From Streptomyces marincola (GTDB taxonomy: Bacteria > Actinomycetota > Actinomycetes > Streptomycetales > Streptomycetaceae), in the NCBI RefSeq assembly GCF_020410765.1, contig NZ_CP084541.1, positions 2,486,001 through 2,550,000 on the forward strand: DNA of 64,000 nt. Direction: 5' to 3'. Shown here in pieces: positions 34,297 through 46,312 of this stretch. Below the pieces are notes generated by a model. The model was not told the origin of the DNA and searched no databases. It saw only the letters and a list, made by a program, of their open reading frames with translations. The position numbers were made by a program, and so were the translations under genes. The stretch's first letter is position 1; every line of letters starts with the position of its first letter.

Positions 34297-35271
34297 CTAC
34301 GCGGGCCGCCGGGCCGTGTGCACGGTGAACGCCGACAGGTAGAACGCGTCCGGGCGCGTGAGGATGCCGAGCGGCGACTCGGGGTCGAGCAGCACGCCGA
34401 GGGCGTCGCGGTCCTCGGCGGAGAGCGGCGCGGCCCCGGACGCGTCCGGCCGGGCCCCGGCCTCGCGCATCCGGGACAGCCGCTCGTGCACGTGGGCCCG
34501 CGCCGCGTCGCCCAGCGGCGCGGGCAGGTCGACCAGGAACGAACGGCTCGCCGCCCCGGAAAGGCCCGCCTGCCGCAGCATCTCCGGCCAGTCCTCGACG
34601 GCCTCGGCGTGGCCGGGCAGGTCGCCGCGCATCGCCGCGAACCACTCCTCCTCCGCCGCGTCGAGCCGGGTCACGAGCCCGGGGCGGCCGACTCCGATGT
34701 CGCGCGGCAGGTACCGCGCCGGCAGCCCGCCCTCGACCACCGCGAGCACGCCGCCGGGGCGCAGCAGTTCGGCGAGACCCGCGAGCGCGGCCCGCTGGTC
34801 CCCCAGGTGGTGCACGAACCGCGCGGACCAGATCAAGTCGGCCGCGCCGAGTTCCCCCAGTGCCTCGGGCAGTTCGGCCCGCCGGGTCACCAGCCGGCCG
34901 GCGACCCCGCGCGCCGCCGCGCCGGCCCGGGCCCGCGCCAGCAGGGCCTCGGTGCCGTCGACGGCCACCACCTCGGCCTCGGGCAGCCGCTCGGCGAACA
35001 GCAGGGCCGCGCTCCCCGGGCCGCTGCCCACGTCGAGCACGCGGCGCGCGCCCGGCACCCGCCCGGCGAGCCAGGAGACGGCCTCGGCCATGGCCCCGGC
35101 CTCCAGGCCGGCCTGCCGCTCCAGCCGGTCCCCCATCGCCTCCCAGTCGATTTCGGTGTCGTGGCCATGGCCGTGGCCGTGCCCATGGCCGTGGCCGTGG
35201 CCGTGCGGGGGGTGCGTGCCCTCGGCGCCGTCCGGGGCGCCGGCGGCGTGACCGTCATGATGCGCGTGCAT
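34297..35271 (-). CDS. Class I SAM-dependent methyltransferase with His-rich N-terminus
   Basis: This 324-aa protein starts at ATG 35271 after GAGGAG. The first 38 residues include an alternating His-Gly run (eight HG units) likely to bind a metal such as nickel, zinc or copper. The Rossmann methyltransferase domain follows, with motif I VLDVGSGPGSAALLF and a later LRPGGVLAVVEGG. The methyl acceptor is unknown. It is divergent from an XRE-cupin regulator across 191 bp that contain a palindrome close to its start. Together they may form a small metal- or metabolite-responsive unit, which is inference. Confidence 0.85.
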   Translation of the reverse strand: MHAHHDGHAAGAPDGAEGTHPPHGHGHGHGHGHGHGHDTEIDWEAMGDRLERQAGLEAGAMAEAVSWLAGRVPGARRVLDVGSGPGSAALLFAERLPEAEVVAVDGTEALLARARAGAAARGVAGRLVTRRAELPEALGELGAADLIWSARFVHHLGDQRAALAGLAELLRPGGVLAVVEGGLPARYLPRDIGVGRPGLVTRLDAAEEEWFAAMRGDLPGHAEAVEDWPEMLRQAGLSGAASRSFLVDLPAPLGDAARAHVHERLSRMREAGARPDASGAAPLSAEDRDALGVLLDPESPLGILTRPDAFYLSAFTVHTARRPA

Positions 35272-35300
35272 CGGGGTGCTCCTCACCACTGCTGTCGGAA

Positions 35301-35315
35301 ACTGTCGGGAACAGT
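35301..35315. promoter_or_regulatory. Putative operator between methyltransferase and XRE-cupin genes
   Basis: ACTGT-5 nt-ACAGT is a perfect dyad embedded in repeated CTGTCGG/CAGTCGG units (35292-35320), 30 bp upstream of the methyltransferase start. A second small dyad, GGCAAC-4 nt-GTTGCC, lies at 35416-35431 near the regulator start. Both are candidate sites for the XRE-cupin protein. Confidence 0.4.
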
Positions 35316-35462
35316 CGGAACTGCCTGGTACGTGTCGCGGGTCGTGCGATGCCGTCGGCGGCGCGACGCCGCCGTCGTCGTCATCGTCGGAGCATGCGCC
35401 ACCGCCCGGCCCGGCGGCAACTGCTGTTGCCATTTGCGGGACACGCGGGGTGGAATGGGGGC

Positions 35463-36068
35463 ATGACGAACGAGCGGCCCACGGATATCGGCACGGTCCT
35501 GGCCGGGGTGGGGCCCCGGCTGCGGAGCGCGCGCACGGAGCGCGGCGTGACACTCGCCGCGCTGGCCGAGGTCACCGGCATCTCCAAGAGCACCCTGTCC
35601 CGCCTGGAATCCGGGCAGCGCAAACCCAGCCTCGAACTGCTCCTGCCGATCGCCCAGGCCCACCGGGTCCCGCTGGAGGAGCTGATCGGCGCGCCGGAGA
35701 CGGGCGACCCGCGGGTGCGGATCGCGCCGCGCCGGGTGCACGGCAGGACGATCCTGCCGCTGACCCGCCAGCCCGGCGGCCTCCAGGCGTTCAAGATGAT
35801 CATTCCGCCGGAGCCGGAGTCCAAGGACGCGCCCCCGCACGAGGCCAGGACGCACGAGGGCTACGAGTGGCTGTACGTGCTGGCGGGGCGGCTGCGCCTG
35901 ATCCTCGCCCAGCACGACCTGGTGCTGGGGGCGGGCGAGGCGGCGGAGTTCGACACGAGGCTGCCGCACTGGTTCGGCAGCGCGGACCGCAATCCCGTCG
36001 AGGTGCTCAGCCTGTTCGGCCCGCAGGGCGAACGCATGCACGTCCGCGCCCGCCCGGAGCGCCGCTGA
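35463..36068 (+). CDS. XRE-family regulator with cupin sensor domain
   Basis: This 201-aa protein has an N-terminal XRE helix-turn-helix (about residues 18-72, GVTLAALAEVTGISKSTLSRLESG). A C-terminal single-barrel cupin (about 110-190) carries HEGYEWLYVLAGRLRLILA and EFDTRLPHWF. Such proteins sense a small molecule or metal through the cupin and repress neighbours. ATG at 35463 is preceded by a weak GGGGGC. It is divergent from the methyltransferase gene and convergent with the glutamate dehydrogenase gene. Confidence 0.9.
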   Translation: MTNERPTDIGTVLAGVGPRLRSARTERGVTLAALAEVTGISKSTLSRLESGQRKPSLELLLPIAQAHRVPLEELIGAPETGDPRVRIAPRRVHGRTILPLTRQPGGLQAFKMIIPPEPESKDAPPHEARTHEGYEWLYVLAGRLRLILAQHDLVLGAGEAAEFDTRLPHWFGSADRNPVEVLSLFGPQGERMHVRARPERR

Positions 36069-36083
36069 CCCCCGGCCCGTGAC

Positions 36084-36118
36084 GTTCCCGCCGGGCCCGG
36101 CACGCACCGGCGGGGAAC
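36084..36118. terminator. Hairpin between XRE-cupin and glutamate dehydrogenase genes
   Basis: GTTCCCGCCGG (36084-36094) pairs with CCGGCGGGGAAC (36107-36118) with one bulged base. It lies between convergent genes. Confidence 0.6.
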
Positions 36119-36165
36119 GCAGCCGCCGGGACCCGGCGCACGCCGGGCCCGGCGGGACCGCCGGC

Positions 36166-39100
36166 CTACCGGTTGGCGCGCAGCAGTGTGCGCATCGTCC
36201 GCATGGCCACCGACAGGTTCGCCAGGTCGAAGCTGTCGGAGGACTGGATCTCCCGCAACGTGCCCCGCGCGCGGCCGAGCACCGCCGCGTTCCGCCGGGT
36301 CCAGGCCTCGAACCGCTCCTCGGGCGACGCGTCCGCGTCGCCCACCGCCAACACGTCGGCGGTGATCAGCTGGTGCGCCGCGTACAGGTCCTCGCGGATC
36401 GCCGTGCGCGCCATGGACTGCCAGCGGTCGGCGCGCGGCAGCTCGCTGATGCGGTCCTGGAGCCCCGAGATCCCCAGCTCGTCGCTGAGGTGGTAGTACA
36501 CCTCGGCCACGTCGAGCAGCCTGCGCCCCGTGCGGTCGGCGACGGCCACGACGTCGAGCGCGGGGAACACCGCGGAGAACCCGGCGACGCGCTCCGCCGT
36601 GCCCGCGGGCACCCCGCCCCCGGCCAGCTCCTCAAGCAGCTGGGCATGCCACTTCAGGTCCTGCCCGCGCAGCAGCTTCGGCAGCTCGTCCCACACCTGG
36701 CCGACGCGCTCGGCGAACAGGTCGATGGTGTCGGCCAGCTTCAGTGGCTGCGGCCGGTTGTTCAGCAGCCAGCGGGCGCCGCGTTCCACCAGGCGCCGGC
36801 TGTGCAGCCTGACCCGGGTCAGCAGGGCCGCGTCCACCTGGTTGTCCAGACCCTCGACCGTGTCCCAGATGCCGGACAGGCCGAAGATCGCGCGGGCGGC
36901 CGTGTGGGCCCGCACGATCTCCTCGGTCGAGGCGCCCGACTCCTCCTGCATCCGGTGCACGAACGACGAACCGCCCACGTTCACCGTGTCGTTGACCAGC
37001 AGCGTCGTGATGATCTCCCGGCGCAGCGCGTGGCCGTCGACGCGGTCGGCGAATCGTTCGTTCAGCTCGGCGGGGAAGTAGGCCGTCAGCAGCCGCCCGA
37101 CGTAGGGGTCGTCCGCCAGGTCCGTCCCCGCGAGCTCGGCGGTGATGGACAGCTTGGCGTAGGCGAGCAGCACGGCCAGCTCCGGCTCGGTCAGGCCGCG
37201 CCCGGCCGCCCTGCGCTCGCGGAACTCGTCGTCGTCGGGCAGGAACTCCAGCTCGCGGTCCAGCCTGCCGTCCTCGCCGAGCTTGCGGATGAAACGCTGG
37301 TGGGCGAGGACGAGTCCGGGCGCGGTGGCGGCGCCGTTGGCCAGGGCGACGTTCTGCGCGTAGTTGTTGCGCAGGACCAGGGCGCCGACCTCGTCCGTCA
37401 TGCGGGCGAGCAGGCCGTTGCGCTGCTTGACGGTCAGGTCGCCGTTGGCGACCACGGAGTTCAGCAGGATCTTGATGTTCACCTCGTGGTCGGAGGTGTC
37501 GACGCCGGCGCTGTTGTCGATGGCGTCGGTGTTGCACCGGCCGCCGGCCAGCGCGTACTCGATGCGACCGCGCTGGGTGAGGCCCAGGTTGCCGCCCTCG
37601 CCGACGACCTTGGCCCGCAGGTCGCGGCCGTTGACGCGGATCGCGTCGTTGGCCTTGTCCCCCGCGTCGGCGTGCGACTCGGCCGACGCCTTGACGTACG
37701 TGCCGATGCCCCCGTTCCACAGCAGGTCGACCGGCGCGGTGAGGATCGCGCGCATCAGCTCGTGCGGCGTCACCGCCGTGGCCCGGCCCTCGATGCCGAG
37801 CGCGGCGCGGACCTGCGGGGTGAGCGGGATGGACTTCGCGCTCCGCGGGTGGATGCCGCCGCCCTTGGAGAGCAGCCGCGCGTCGTAGTCGGCCCACGAG
37901 GAGCGCGGCAGCTCGAACAGCCGCCGGCGCTCGGCGAAGGAGACGGCGGCGTCCGGTTCCGGGTCGAGGAAGATGTGCCGGTGGTCGAAGGCCGCGACCA
38001 GGCGGATGTGCTCGGACAGCAGCATCCCGTTGCCGAACACGTCACCCGACATGTCGCCGATGCCGGCGACGGTGAAGTCCTCGCGCTGCGTGTCGTGGCC
38101 CAGCTCGCGGAAGTGCCGCTTGACGGACTCCCACGCGCCGCGCGCGGTGATGCCCATGCCCTTGTGGTCGTAGCCGGCGGAGCCGCCGGAGGCGAACGCG
38201 TCGCCCAGCCAGAACCCGTAGGAGACGGCCACCTCGTTGGCGATGTCGGAGAACGTGGCGGTGCCCTTGTCGGCGGCCACCACCAGGTAGGTGTCGTCCC
38301 CGTCGTGCCGCACCACGTCGTCGGGCGGCACCACCTGGCCGTCCACCAGGTTGTCGGTGATGTCGAGCAGCCCGGAGATGAACGTGCGGTAGCAGGCGAT
38401 GCCCTCGGCCAGCCACGCGTCGCGGTCGGTGCCGGGGGCGGGCAGCCGTTTGCCGACGAACCCGCCCTTGGCGCCGACGGGCACGATCACCGTGTTCTTG
38501 ACCTCCTGGGCCTTGACCAGGCCCAGGATCTCCGTGCGGAAGTCCTCGCGGCGGTCGGACCAGCGCAGCCCGCCGCGGGCGACCTTGCCGAACCGCAGGT
38601 GCACGCCCTCGACGCGCGGCGAGTACACCCAGATCTCGAACGCCGGCCTCGGCTCGGGCAGTTCGGGGATGGCCTTCGGTTCGAGCTTGAGCGACAGGTA
38701 GCCGTGCGGGCGGCCGGCGCTGTCGGACTGGAAGTAGTTGGTGCGCAGGGTGGCCTTGATGACGGTGAGGAAGGCCCGCAGGACGCGGTCCTCGTCCAGG
38801 TTCGCCACGTGTTCGAGCGCGCCGTCCAGCTCTTCGAGCAGGCCGTCGGTCAGCTCGCGGCCCGCGCCCTGCCGCTGCGGCGAGAGCCTGGCCTCGAACA
38901 GGCTCACCAGCAGCCGCGTGGTGTGCGTGTTCTTCCTGAGGGTGGCCTCCATCGTCTCCTGGTTGAACCGGGCGCCGGCCTGCCACAGGTACTTGGCGTA
39001 GGCGCGCAGCACCGTGGCCTGCCGCCAGGTGAGTCCCGCGGACAGCACCAGCGCGTTGAACCCGTCGTTCTCGGCGGCGCCCGTCCAGGCGGCCGAGAAC

Positions 39101-41130
39101 GCCTCCTGGATGCGTTCGCGCGCGTCGCCGCCGAGCCCGCCGGCCAGCGGCTCGGGAACGCGGAGCCCGAAGTCGTAGATCCACGCGGGCGCCGCGCCGG
39201 CCGGGCGCAGCTCGTAGGGCCGTTCGTCGACGACCTCGACGCCCATGCACTGGAGCACGGGCAGCACCGCGGAGAGCGAGACGGGCGACCCGGTGCGGTA
39301 GATCTTGAACCGCCGCTCGCCCGGACCCGCGTTCACCGGCTCGTAGAGGCTGAGCGCGAAGTCGCCCTCCGCGTCGGTGCGCAGCGCGGTCACGTACTGC
39401 ACGTCGGCGACGGCCGCGCGCGGCGTGAAGTCCGCCTTGTACCCCTCGGGGAACGCCTCGTGGAACCGCCGGCCCAGCTCCGCGGCCTGCTCCTCGCCGC
39501 ACTCGGCGACCAGCGCGTCGGTGAACGCGTCGTTCCAGCTGCGGGACGCCTCGGCCAGCCGGGCCTCGATGCGGTCGACGTCGGCGTCGGTGGGCGCGGG
39601 CAGCTCCGTGCCGGGCTCCACCCGGATCACGAAGTGCAGCCGGGACAGCACGCCCTCGGTGTTCCACGCGGTGAAGTCGACGCTGGTGCCGTCGAGCTCC
39701 TCCATCAGGATGCCGGTCAGCCGCAGTCGCACCGACGTGGTGTAGCGGTCGCGCGGCAGGTAGACGAGCGCCGAGTAGTAGCGGCCGTACTCCTCCTGCC
39801 GCAGGAACAGCCGCAGCCGGCGCCGCTCCTGGAGGTGCAGCACCGCGGTGGCGATGCTGCGCAGCGTCGGCACCGGTGTCTGGAACAGCTCGTCGCGCGG
39901 GTAGGTCTCCAGGATCTGGAGCAGGTCGCGCCCGCTGTGGCTGTCGGGCGCGAAGCCCGCCGCGGCCAGCACCTCGGCGACGGCCCGGCGGATGACGGGG
40001 ATGCCCCGCACCGAGCCGGTGTACGCGGCGGCGGAGAACAGCCCGAGGAACCGGCGTTCGCCCACGACCCGGCCCTCGGCGTCGAACCGCTTGACGCCGA
40101 TGTAGTCCAGGTAGGACCTGCGGTGCACGGTGGCGCGGCTGTTGGCCTTGGTGAGCACGAGCAGGCGCGGCTCGCGCGCCTTGGCGCGGGCGGAGGGGGC
40201 CAGGCGGCCGAACGCCGCGGAGGCGGCCGGGTCGTCGGTGTCCCCCTCGGGCCTGGGGTCGGAGCGCAGGATGCCGAGACCGGTGCCCGGCACGGCGCGC
40301 AGCGTGTCGCCCTCGCCGCCGTTGTCCTCGCGGGCCAGCTCGTACTCGCGGTAGCCGAGGAACGTGAAGTGGTCGTCGGCGAGCCACCGCAGCAGCTCCC
40401 CCGCCTCCTCGATCTCCTCGCGCCGCATGCGCTCGGGCAGCGGCTCGCCGGGCAGGTCGCCCGCGATGCGCAGCGCCGTGCCGCGCATCTTCTGCCAGTC
40501 CTCGACGGCCTCGCGGACATCGCCGAGGACGCGCCGCAGGTCGGCCTCGATCTGCAGCAGGTCCTCGCGGTCGGTCTCGCGGTCGATCTCGACGTGGATC
40601 CAGCTCTCGACGACCGCGTCGTCCGGCAGGTCCTCGGGCTCGTGCGTGGTGGCCGTGGGGCCGAACGGGTCGCGGCCGGCGTCGAGGACCTCGACGAGGC
40701 GTCCCGTGACGTCGCGCCGCACGATGATCTGCGGGTGGATGACGAGGTGGATGCCGCGCCCCTGCCGGGACAGCTCACCGGTGACGGAGTCGACGAGGAA
40801 CGGCATGTCGTCGGTGATCACCTCGACCACCGTGTGGCTGCACGCCCAGCCGAACTCCTCGACGGTCGGGGTCAGTACGCGGACCGCGGCCGTGCCCTGC
40901 GGTCGTTTGGCGGCGAGCCGGTGGTGCGCCATCGCGGCGCCGTAGATGTCCACCGGGTCCCTGCCGTCGAGATCCTCCAACGGCACGTAGAGGTAGTAGC
41001 GCTCCAGGTAGGCCCGGACCGCCGAGGCGTCCATGCCGTGCCCGGGCGGTCCTCCCACCGTGCTCTGCTCCGCCACGTGGGCGGCCCGTGTCAGTAGTTC
41101 GGACTTGGCCTCATCCGGCTTGCTGTGCAT
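36166..41130 (-). CDS. gdh: Large NAD-specific glutamate dehydrogenase
   Basis: This 1654-aa enzyme converts glutamate to 2-oxoglutarate and ammonium using NAD. The length fits the 180-kDa class first described from Streptomyces. An N-terminal regulatory half with ACT-like segments precedes the catalytic domain, visible as RGGLRWSDRREDFRTEILGL, PVGAKGGFVGKRLP and a Rossmann part. An unusually long helical C-terminal domain follows. The ORF is intact. The ATG start gives MHSKPDEAKSELLTRAAHVA. It is monocistronic by spacing (269 bp upstream gap). A similarly long ORF on the opposite strand is a codon-bias shadow. Confidence 0.96.
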   Translation of the reverse strand: MHSKPDEAKSELLTRAAHVAEQSTVGGPPGHGMDASAVRAYLERYYLYVPLEDLDGRDPVDIYGAAMAHHRLAAKRPQGTAAVRVLTPTVEEFGWACSHTVVEVITDDMPFLVDSVTGELSRQGRGIHLVIHPQIIVRRDVTGRLVEVLDAGRDPFGPTATTHEPEDLPDDAVVESWIHVEIDRETDREDLLQIEADLRRVLGDVREAVEDWQKMRGTALRIAGDLPGEPLPERMRREEIEEAGELLRWLADDHFTFLGYREYELAREDNGGEGDTLRAVPGTGLGILRSDPRPEGDTDDPAASAAFGRLAPSARAKAREPRLLVLTKANSRATVHRRSYLDYIGVKRFDAEGRVVGERRFLGLFSAAAYTGSVRGIPVIRRAVAEVLAAAGFAPDSHSGRDLLQILETYPRDELFQTPVPTLRSIATAVLHLQERRRLRLFLRQEEYGRYYSALVYLPRDRYTTSVRLRLTGILMEELDGTSVDFTAWNTEGVLSRLHFVIRVEPGTELPAPTDADVDRIEARLAEASRSWNDAFTDALVAECGEEQAAELGRRFHEAFPEGYKADFTPRAAVADVQYVTALRTDAEGDFALSLYEPVNAGPGERRFKIYRTGSPVSLSAVLPVLQCMGVEVVDERPYELRPAGAAPAWIYDFGLRVPEPLAGGLGGDARERIQEAFSAAWTGAAENDGFNALVLSAGLTWRQATVLRAYAKYLWQAGARFNQETMEATLRKNTHTTRLLVSLFEARLSPQRQGAGRELTDGLLEELDGALEHVANLDEDRVLRAFLTVIKATLRTNYFQSDSAGRPHGYLSLKLEPKAIPELPEPRPAFEIWVYSPRVEGVHLRFGKVARGGLRWSDRREDFRTEILGLVKAQEVKNTVIVPVGAKGGFVGKRLPAPGTDRDAWLAEGIACYRTFISGLLDITDNLVDGQVVPPDDVVRHDGDDTYLVVAADKGTATFSDIANEVAVSYGFWLGDAFASGGSAGYDHKGMGITARGAWESVKRHFRELGHDTQREDFTVAGIGDMSGDVFGNGMLLSEHIRLVAAFDHRHIFLDPEPDAAVSFAERRRLFELPRSSWADYDARLLSKGGGIHPRSAKSIPLTPQVRAALGIEGRATAVTPHELMRAILTAPVDLLWNGGIGTYVKASAESHADAGDKANDAIRVNGRDLRAKVVGEGGNLGLTQRGRIEYALAGGRCNTDAIDNSAGVDTSDHEVNIKILLNSVVANGDLTVKQRNGLLARMTDEVGALVLRNNYAQNVALANGAATAPGLVLAHQRFIRKLGEDGRLDRELEFLPDDDEFRERRAAGRGLTEPELAVLLAYAKLSITAELAGTDLADDPYVGRLLTAYFPAELNERFADRVDGHALRREIITTLLVNDTVNVGGSSFVHRMQEESGASTEEIVRAHTAARAIFGLSGIWDTVEGLDNQVDAALLTRVRLHSRRLVERGARWLLNNRPQPLKLADTIDLFAERVGQVWDELPKLLRGQDLKWHAQLLEELAGGGVPAGTAERVAGFSAVFPALDVVAVADRTGRRLLDVAEVYYHLSDELGISGLQDRISELPRADRWQSMARTAIREDLYAAHQLITADVLAVGDADASPEERFEAWTRRNAAVLGRARGTLREIQSSDSFDLANLSVAMRTMRTLLRANR

Positions 41131-41399
41131 GTCCCCTGGCTCCTGTGTCGCGCGCCGTTGCGTGACGTCGAGAAACGGTCACCGGGCCGCACCGGCGGTG
41201 GGCCGGTCGCGCCCGGCTGGACGGACCAGTGGCGTGGCCGGCCCGGAAGGCACCGGCTCCACAGCGGAGGCGGCGCTGCCTCCGGCCTTCTCCGCGGCCG
41301 GTATCGCACTGATCACGAGGCAAGGCTACCCGCGGCGTTTGTCCTCGGGGTCATCACCAGATGAAAAACGGACTGTCCGCTCGCCCCGGTCACCACCGC

Positions 41400-42125
41400 T
41401 CACCGCGCGTCGTCCGGCGGCTCCGCGCGGCTCCCGGCGGCCGCCCCCGGCGTGCTGTCCGGCGCGAGCGCCCCCGCCAGCTCCGCGGCCACGGCGACGG
41501 CCTCCGCGAGCGTGTCGACCACCGGCACACCCGCCGTGAGCAGGCTGCGCCTGCTGTGCGAACCGCCGGTGTACAGCACCGCGCGCGCCCCGGCGTGCGC
41601 CGCGGCGACCGCGTCGTCGACCGCGTCCCCGATCACGATCACGCGCTCGCGGTCGACACCGGGCAACGCGGCGAGGTGCCTGGCCATCTGCTCCGCCTTG
41701 CCGGTGACGATGCTGTCGCCCGTGTTGCCGTCGATCCGCAGGAACCGGGCGTGGATGCCCAGGCGCGTCACCCAGGGCAGCAGCCGCTCGTGCGGCGCGA
41801 GGGAGCACACCGACTGCGTGCGCCCCGCGGCCTGCCAGTCCGCGAGCAGCCCCGCCGCGCCGTCCGCGAGCGCCGCCGTGTCCGCCCGCGCGAAGTAGTG
41901 CCGGTGGAACGTGCTGTCCATGACGACCCACTCCTCGTCGGTGGGCAGCCGCCCCAGCAGCCGCTCGTAGAAGCGGGGTATCGGCACGCAGTACAGGTCC
42001 CGGTACCGCTCCAGCGTGATCGCCGGCATGCCGATCTCGGCGAACGAGGCGTTGGTGGCCTCGATCACCACGTCGATGTCGTGCAGCAGGGTCCCGTTCC
42101 AGTCCCAGACGATGTGCGCGCCCAT
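41400..42125 (-). CDS. HAD-superfamily phosphatase
   Basis: This 241-aa hydrolase has HAD motif I DWNGTLLHD (residues 8-16) containing the nucleophile aspartate pair position D-x-N. Motif II/III is in SIVTGKAEQM, and motif IV is VIGDAVDDAVAA. The second Asp of the usual DxD is replaced by Asn, as in a known subgroup of phosphoglycolate phosphatase-like proteins, so activity may differ. ATG at 42125 is chosen because it starts just before motif I. A longer frame to 42191 is possible. The substrate is unknown. It lies downstream of a DUF6912 gene on the same strand (34-bp gap). Confidence 0.85.
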   Translation of the reverse strand: MGAHIVWDWNGTLLHDIDVVIEATNASFAEIGMPAITLERYRDLYCVPIPRFYERLLGRLPTDEEWVVMDSTFHRHYFARADTAALADGAAGLLADWQAAGRTQSVCSLAPHERLLPWVTRLGIHARFLRIDGNTGDSIVTGKAEQMARHLAALPGVDRERVIVIGDAVDDAVAAAHAGARAVLYTGGSHSRRSLLTAGVPVVDTLAEAVAVAAELAGALAPDSTPGAAAGSRAEPPDDAR

Positions 42126-42159
42126 AAGCAGAACGGTACGCGCCGCCGCCGACAACGGC

Positions 42160-42663
42160 TCAGACCAGGCCGTCGATCTCCTGCACGCCATACCAGAGGA
42201 GTTCGTGGTCGGCCGCGCCGTCCACCGTGAACCGGGCGTCGTCGTCCCCGAGGTCGGCCGCGCCGACCGCCGCCGCGGCGGCGGCGATGTCCTCGCCGGC
42301 GTCCGCGGCGTCGACGTGCACCGCCGCGAGCGCGGCGAGCGGGATCACCTCGTCGATCCGCACCTCGCCCAGCGCCTCGGGCTCAAGGGCGCGGTCCGGG
42401 TCGGCCACCGCGGCCCGGTCGGGCACGTCGGCGGCGACGACGACGCGGCGCCTGTCGACCTCGGGAGCCATGGCCAGCAGGCGCAACGAGGCCTGGGCGG
42501 CGCGGCTGAGCGCCGCGTACTCCAGCTCCTCCTCGTTCCCGGAGAGGTACCACTCGCGCAGCGCCGGTGTGACCGCGTAGGCCGTGACCGGGGAAGGGCC
42601 GATCCCGCCGTCCTCGCGCACCCGGGCGAGCAGGGGGAGGGTGAGAGGAACGTAGACGCGCAT
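42160..42663 (-). CDS. DUF6912 family protein
   Basis: This 167-aa protein begins MRVYVPLTLPLLARVREDGG, the conserved actinobacterial N-terminus that I associate with DUF6912. It has no TM segment or known catalytic motif. The C-terminal half is acidic. ATG at 42663 is chosen over the open frame to 42741. The function is unknown. It is probably co-transcribed with the HAD phosphatase gene downstream and divergent from the Rv3235-like gene. Confidence 0.75.
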   Translation of the reverse strand: MRVYVPLTLPLLARVREDGGIGPSPVTAYAVTPALREWYLSGNEEELEYAALSRAAQASLRLLAMAPEVDRRRVVVAADVPDRAAVADPDRALEPEALGEVRIDEVIPLAALAAVHVDAADAGEDIAAAAAAVGAADLGDDDARFTVDGAADHELLWYGVQEIDGLV

Positions 42664-42816
42664 GAACTGCCGCTTTCTGCCCGACTTTCCGCCCGGCTTC
42701 GTTCCGGTGCCGGAGCTGGCCCACCCTACCAGGCGCCTCACCCTTGCCTCTCCGTAGCAGGATGATTACAATCCGCGCTAGTTACTGATGAGTAGCTTCT
42801 AGTCGGGGTGGGAGAC

Positions 42817-43236
42817 ATGTCCAAGCCAGGCAGCCGCGGCCCGCGGCGCCGCACCGACGCGCGCACCGACTCCCGCGGCCCGGGGCGCCGCCCGCCGCTG
42901 GCCCGCCGCCGGGAGCCGCAGGACTGGTTCGCCGAGCAGCTCGTCCTCGTGCTCAGTGGACAGCGCCCCGTGCACGTGCTGCTCGGCCACGCGCGCGCGC
43001 CCGCGTACGAGCGGCTGAGCGTGCTCGCGCCCAGCGCGCCCCTGCGCCCGCCGCCCGGCGGCCGGGCCCCCGCGGTCGGCGGCGTGGGACTGTGCCGGCC
43101 GCGCGACGGGGCCATCGAGGCGTTCGCGCGCGTCACCGCGGGCGGACGCACCCGCGCGCTGGCCTTCCGCCTCGAACGCCACCCGGCGGACGGCCGCTGG
43201 CAGTGCTGCGCCGTCGAACTCGACGCCGTGCCATGA
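42817..43236 (+). CDS. Rv3235-family protein
   Basis: This protein is about 139 aa with a very basic, Arg/Pro-rich N-terminus (residues 1-33) and a small folded part. The folded part begins DWFAEQLVLVLSGQRPVHVLLGH and ends GRWQCCAVELDAVP, matching the Rv3235 family found near secA in actinobacteria. No enzyme motif is visible. ATG at 42817 is chosen; GTG at 42808 is an alternative. It converges on secA with a strong terminator between. Confidence 0.75.
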   Translation: MSKPGSRGPRRRTDARTDSRGPGRRPPLARRREPQDWFAEQLVLVLSGQRPVHVLLGHARAPAYERLSVLAPSAPLRPPPGGRAPAVGGVGLCRPRDGAIEAFARVTAGGRTRALAFRLERHPADGRWQCCAVELDAVP

Positions 43237-43258
43237 CCGCACCGGCCGCGAACGCGCC

Positions 43259-43286
43259 GGTGCCCGGGACCGAGGCCCCGGGCACC
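43259..43286. terminator. Bidirectional terminator between Rv3235-like gene and secA
   Basis: A 10-bp perfect stem (GGTGCCCGGG at 43259-43268 and its complement at 43277-43286) with an 8-nt loop between convergent genes. Confidence 0.8.
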
Positions 43287-43332
43287 ACATCCCACGAACG
43301 GACGGCGCGCGCGCCGCTCGTTCCCGCGCCGG

Positions 43333-46176
<2,844 letters not shown>

Positions 46177-46312
46177 GAGGGCTGGTCTCCTTGCCGGTCG
46201 GGCCGAGCGCGGTCTGGGGGAAAGCGCGGGCACAGCGAGATGGCCCCGCCGCACCGGCCATGGTATGCGAGTGCCGCGAGGAGTGTCAGTGGTCGGCTCT
46301 AGCATCCCTCTC

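Noticed and set aside
36079..41097. A 1672-aa open frame on the + strand opposite glutamate dehydrogenase
   Set aside because: It is the mirror of strong GC3 codon bias; the translation is low-complexity and unlike any family, while the minus strand encodes an intact NAD-GDH.
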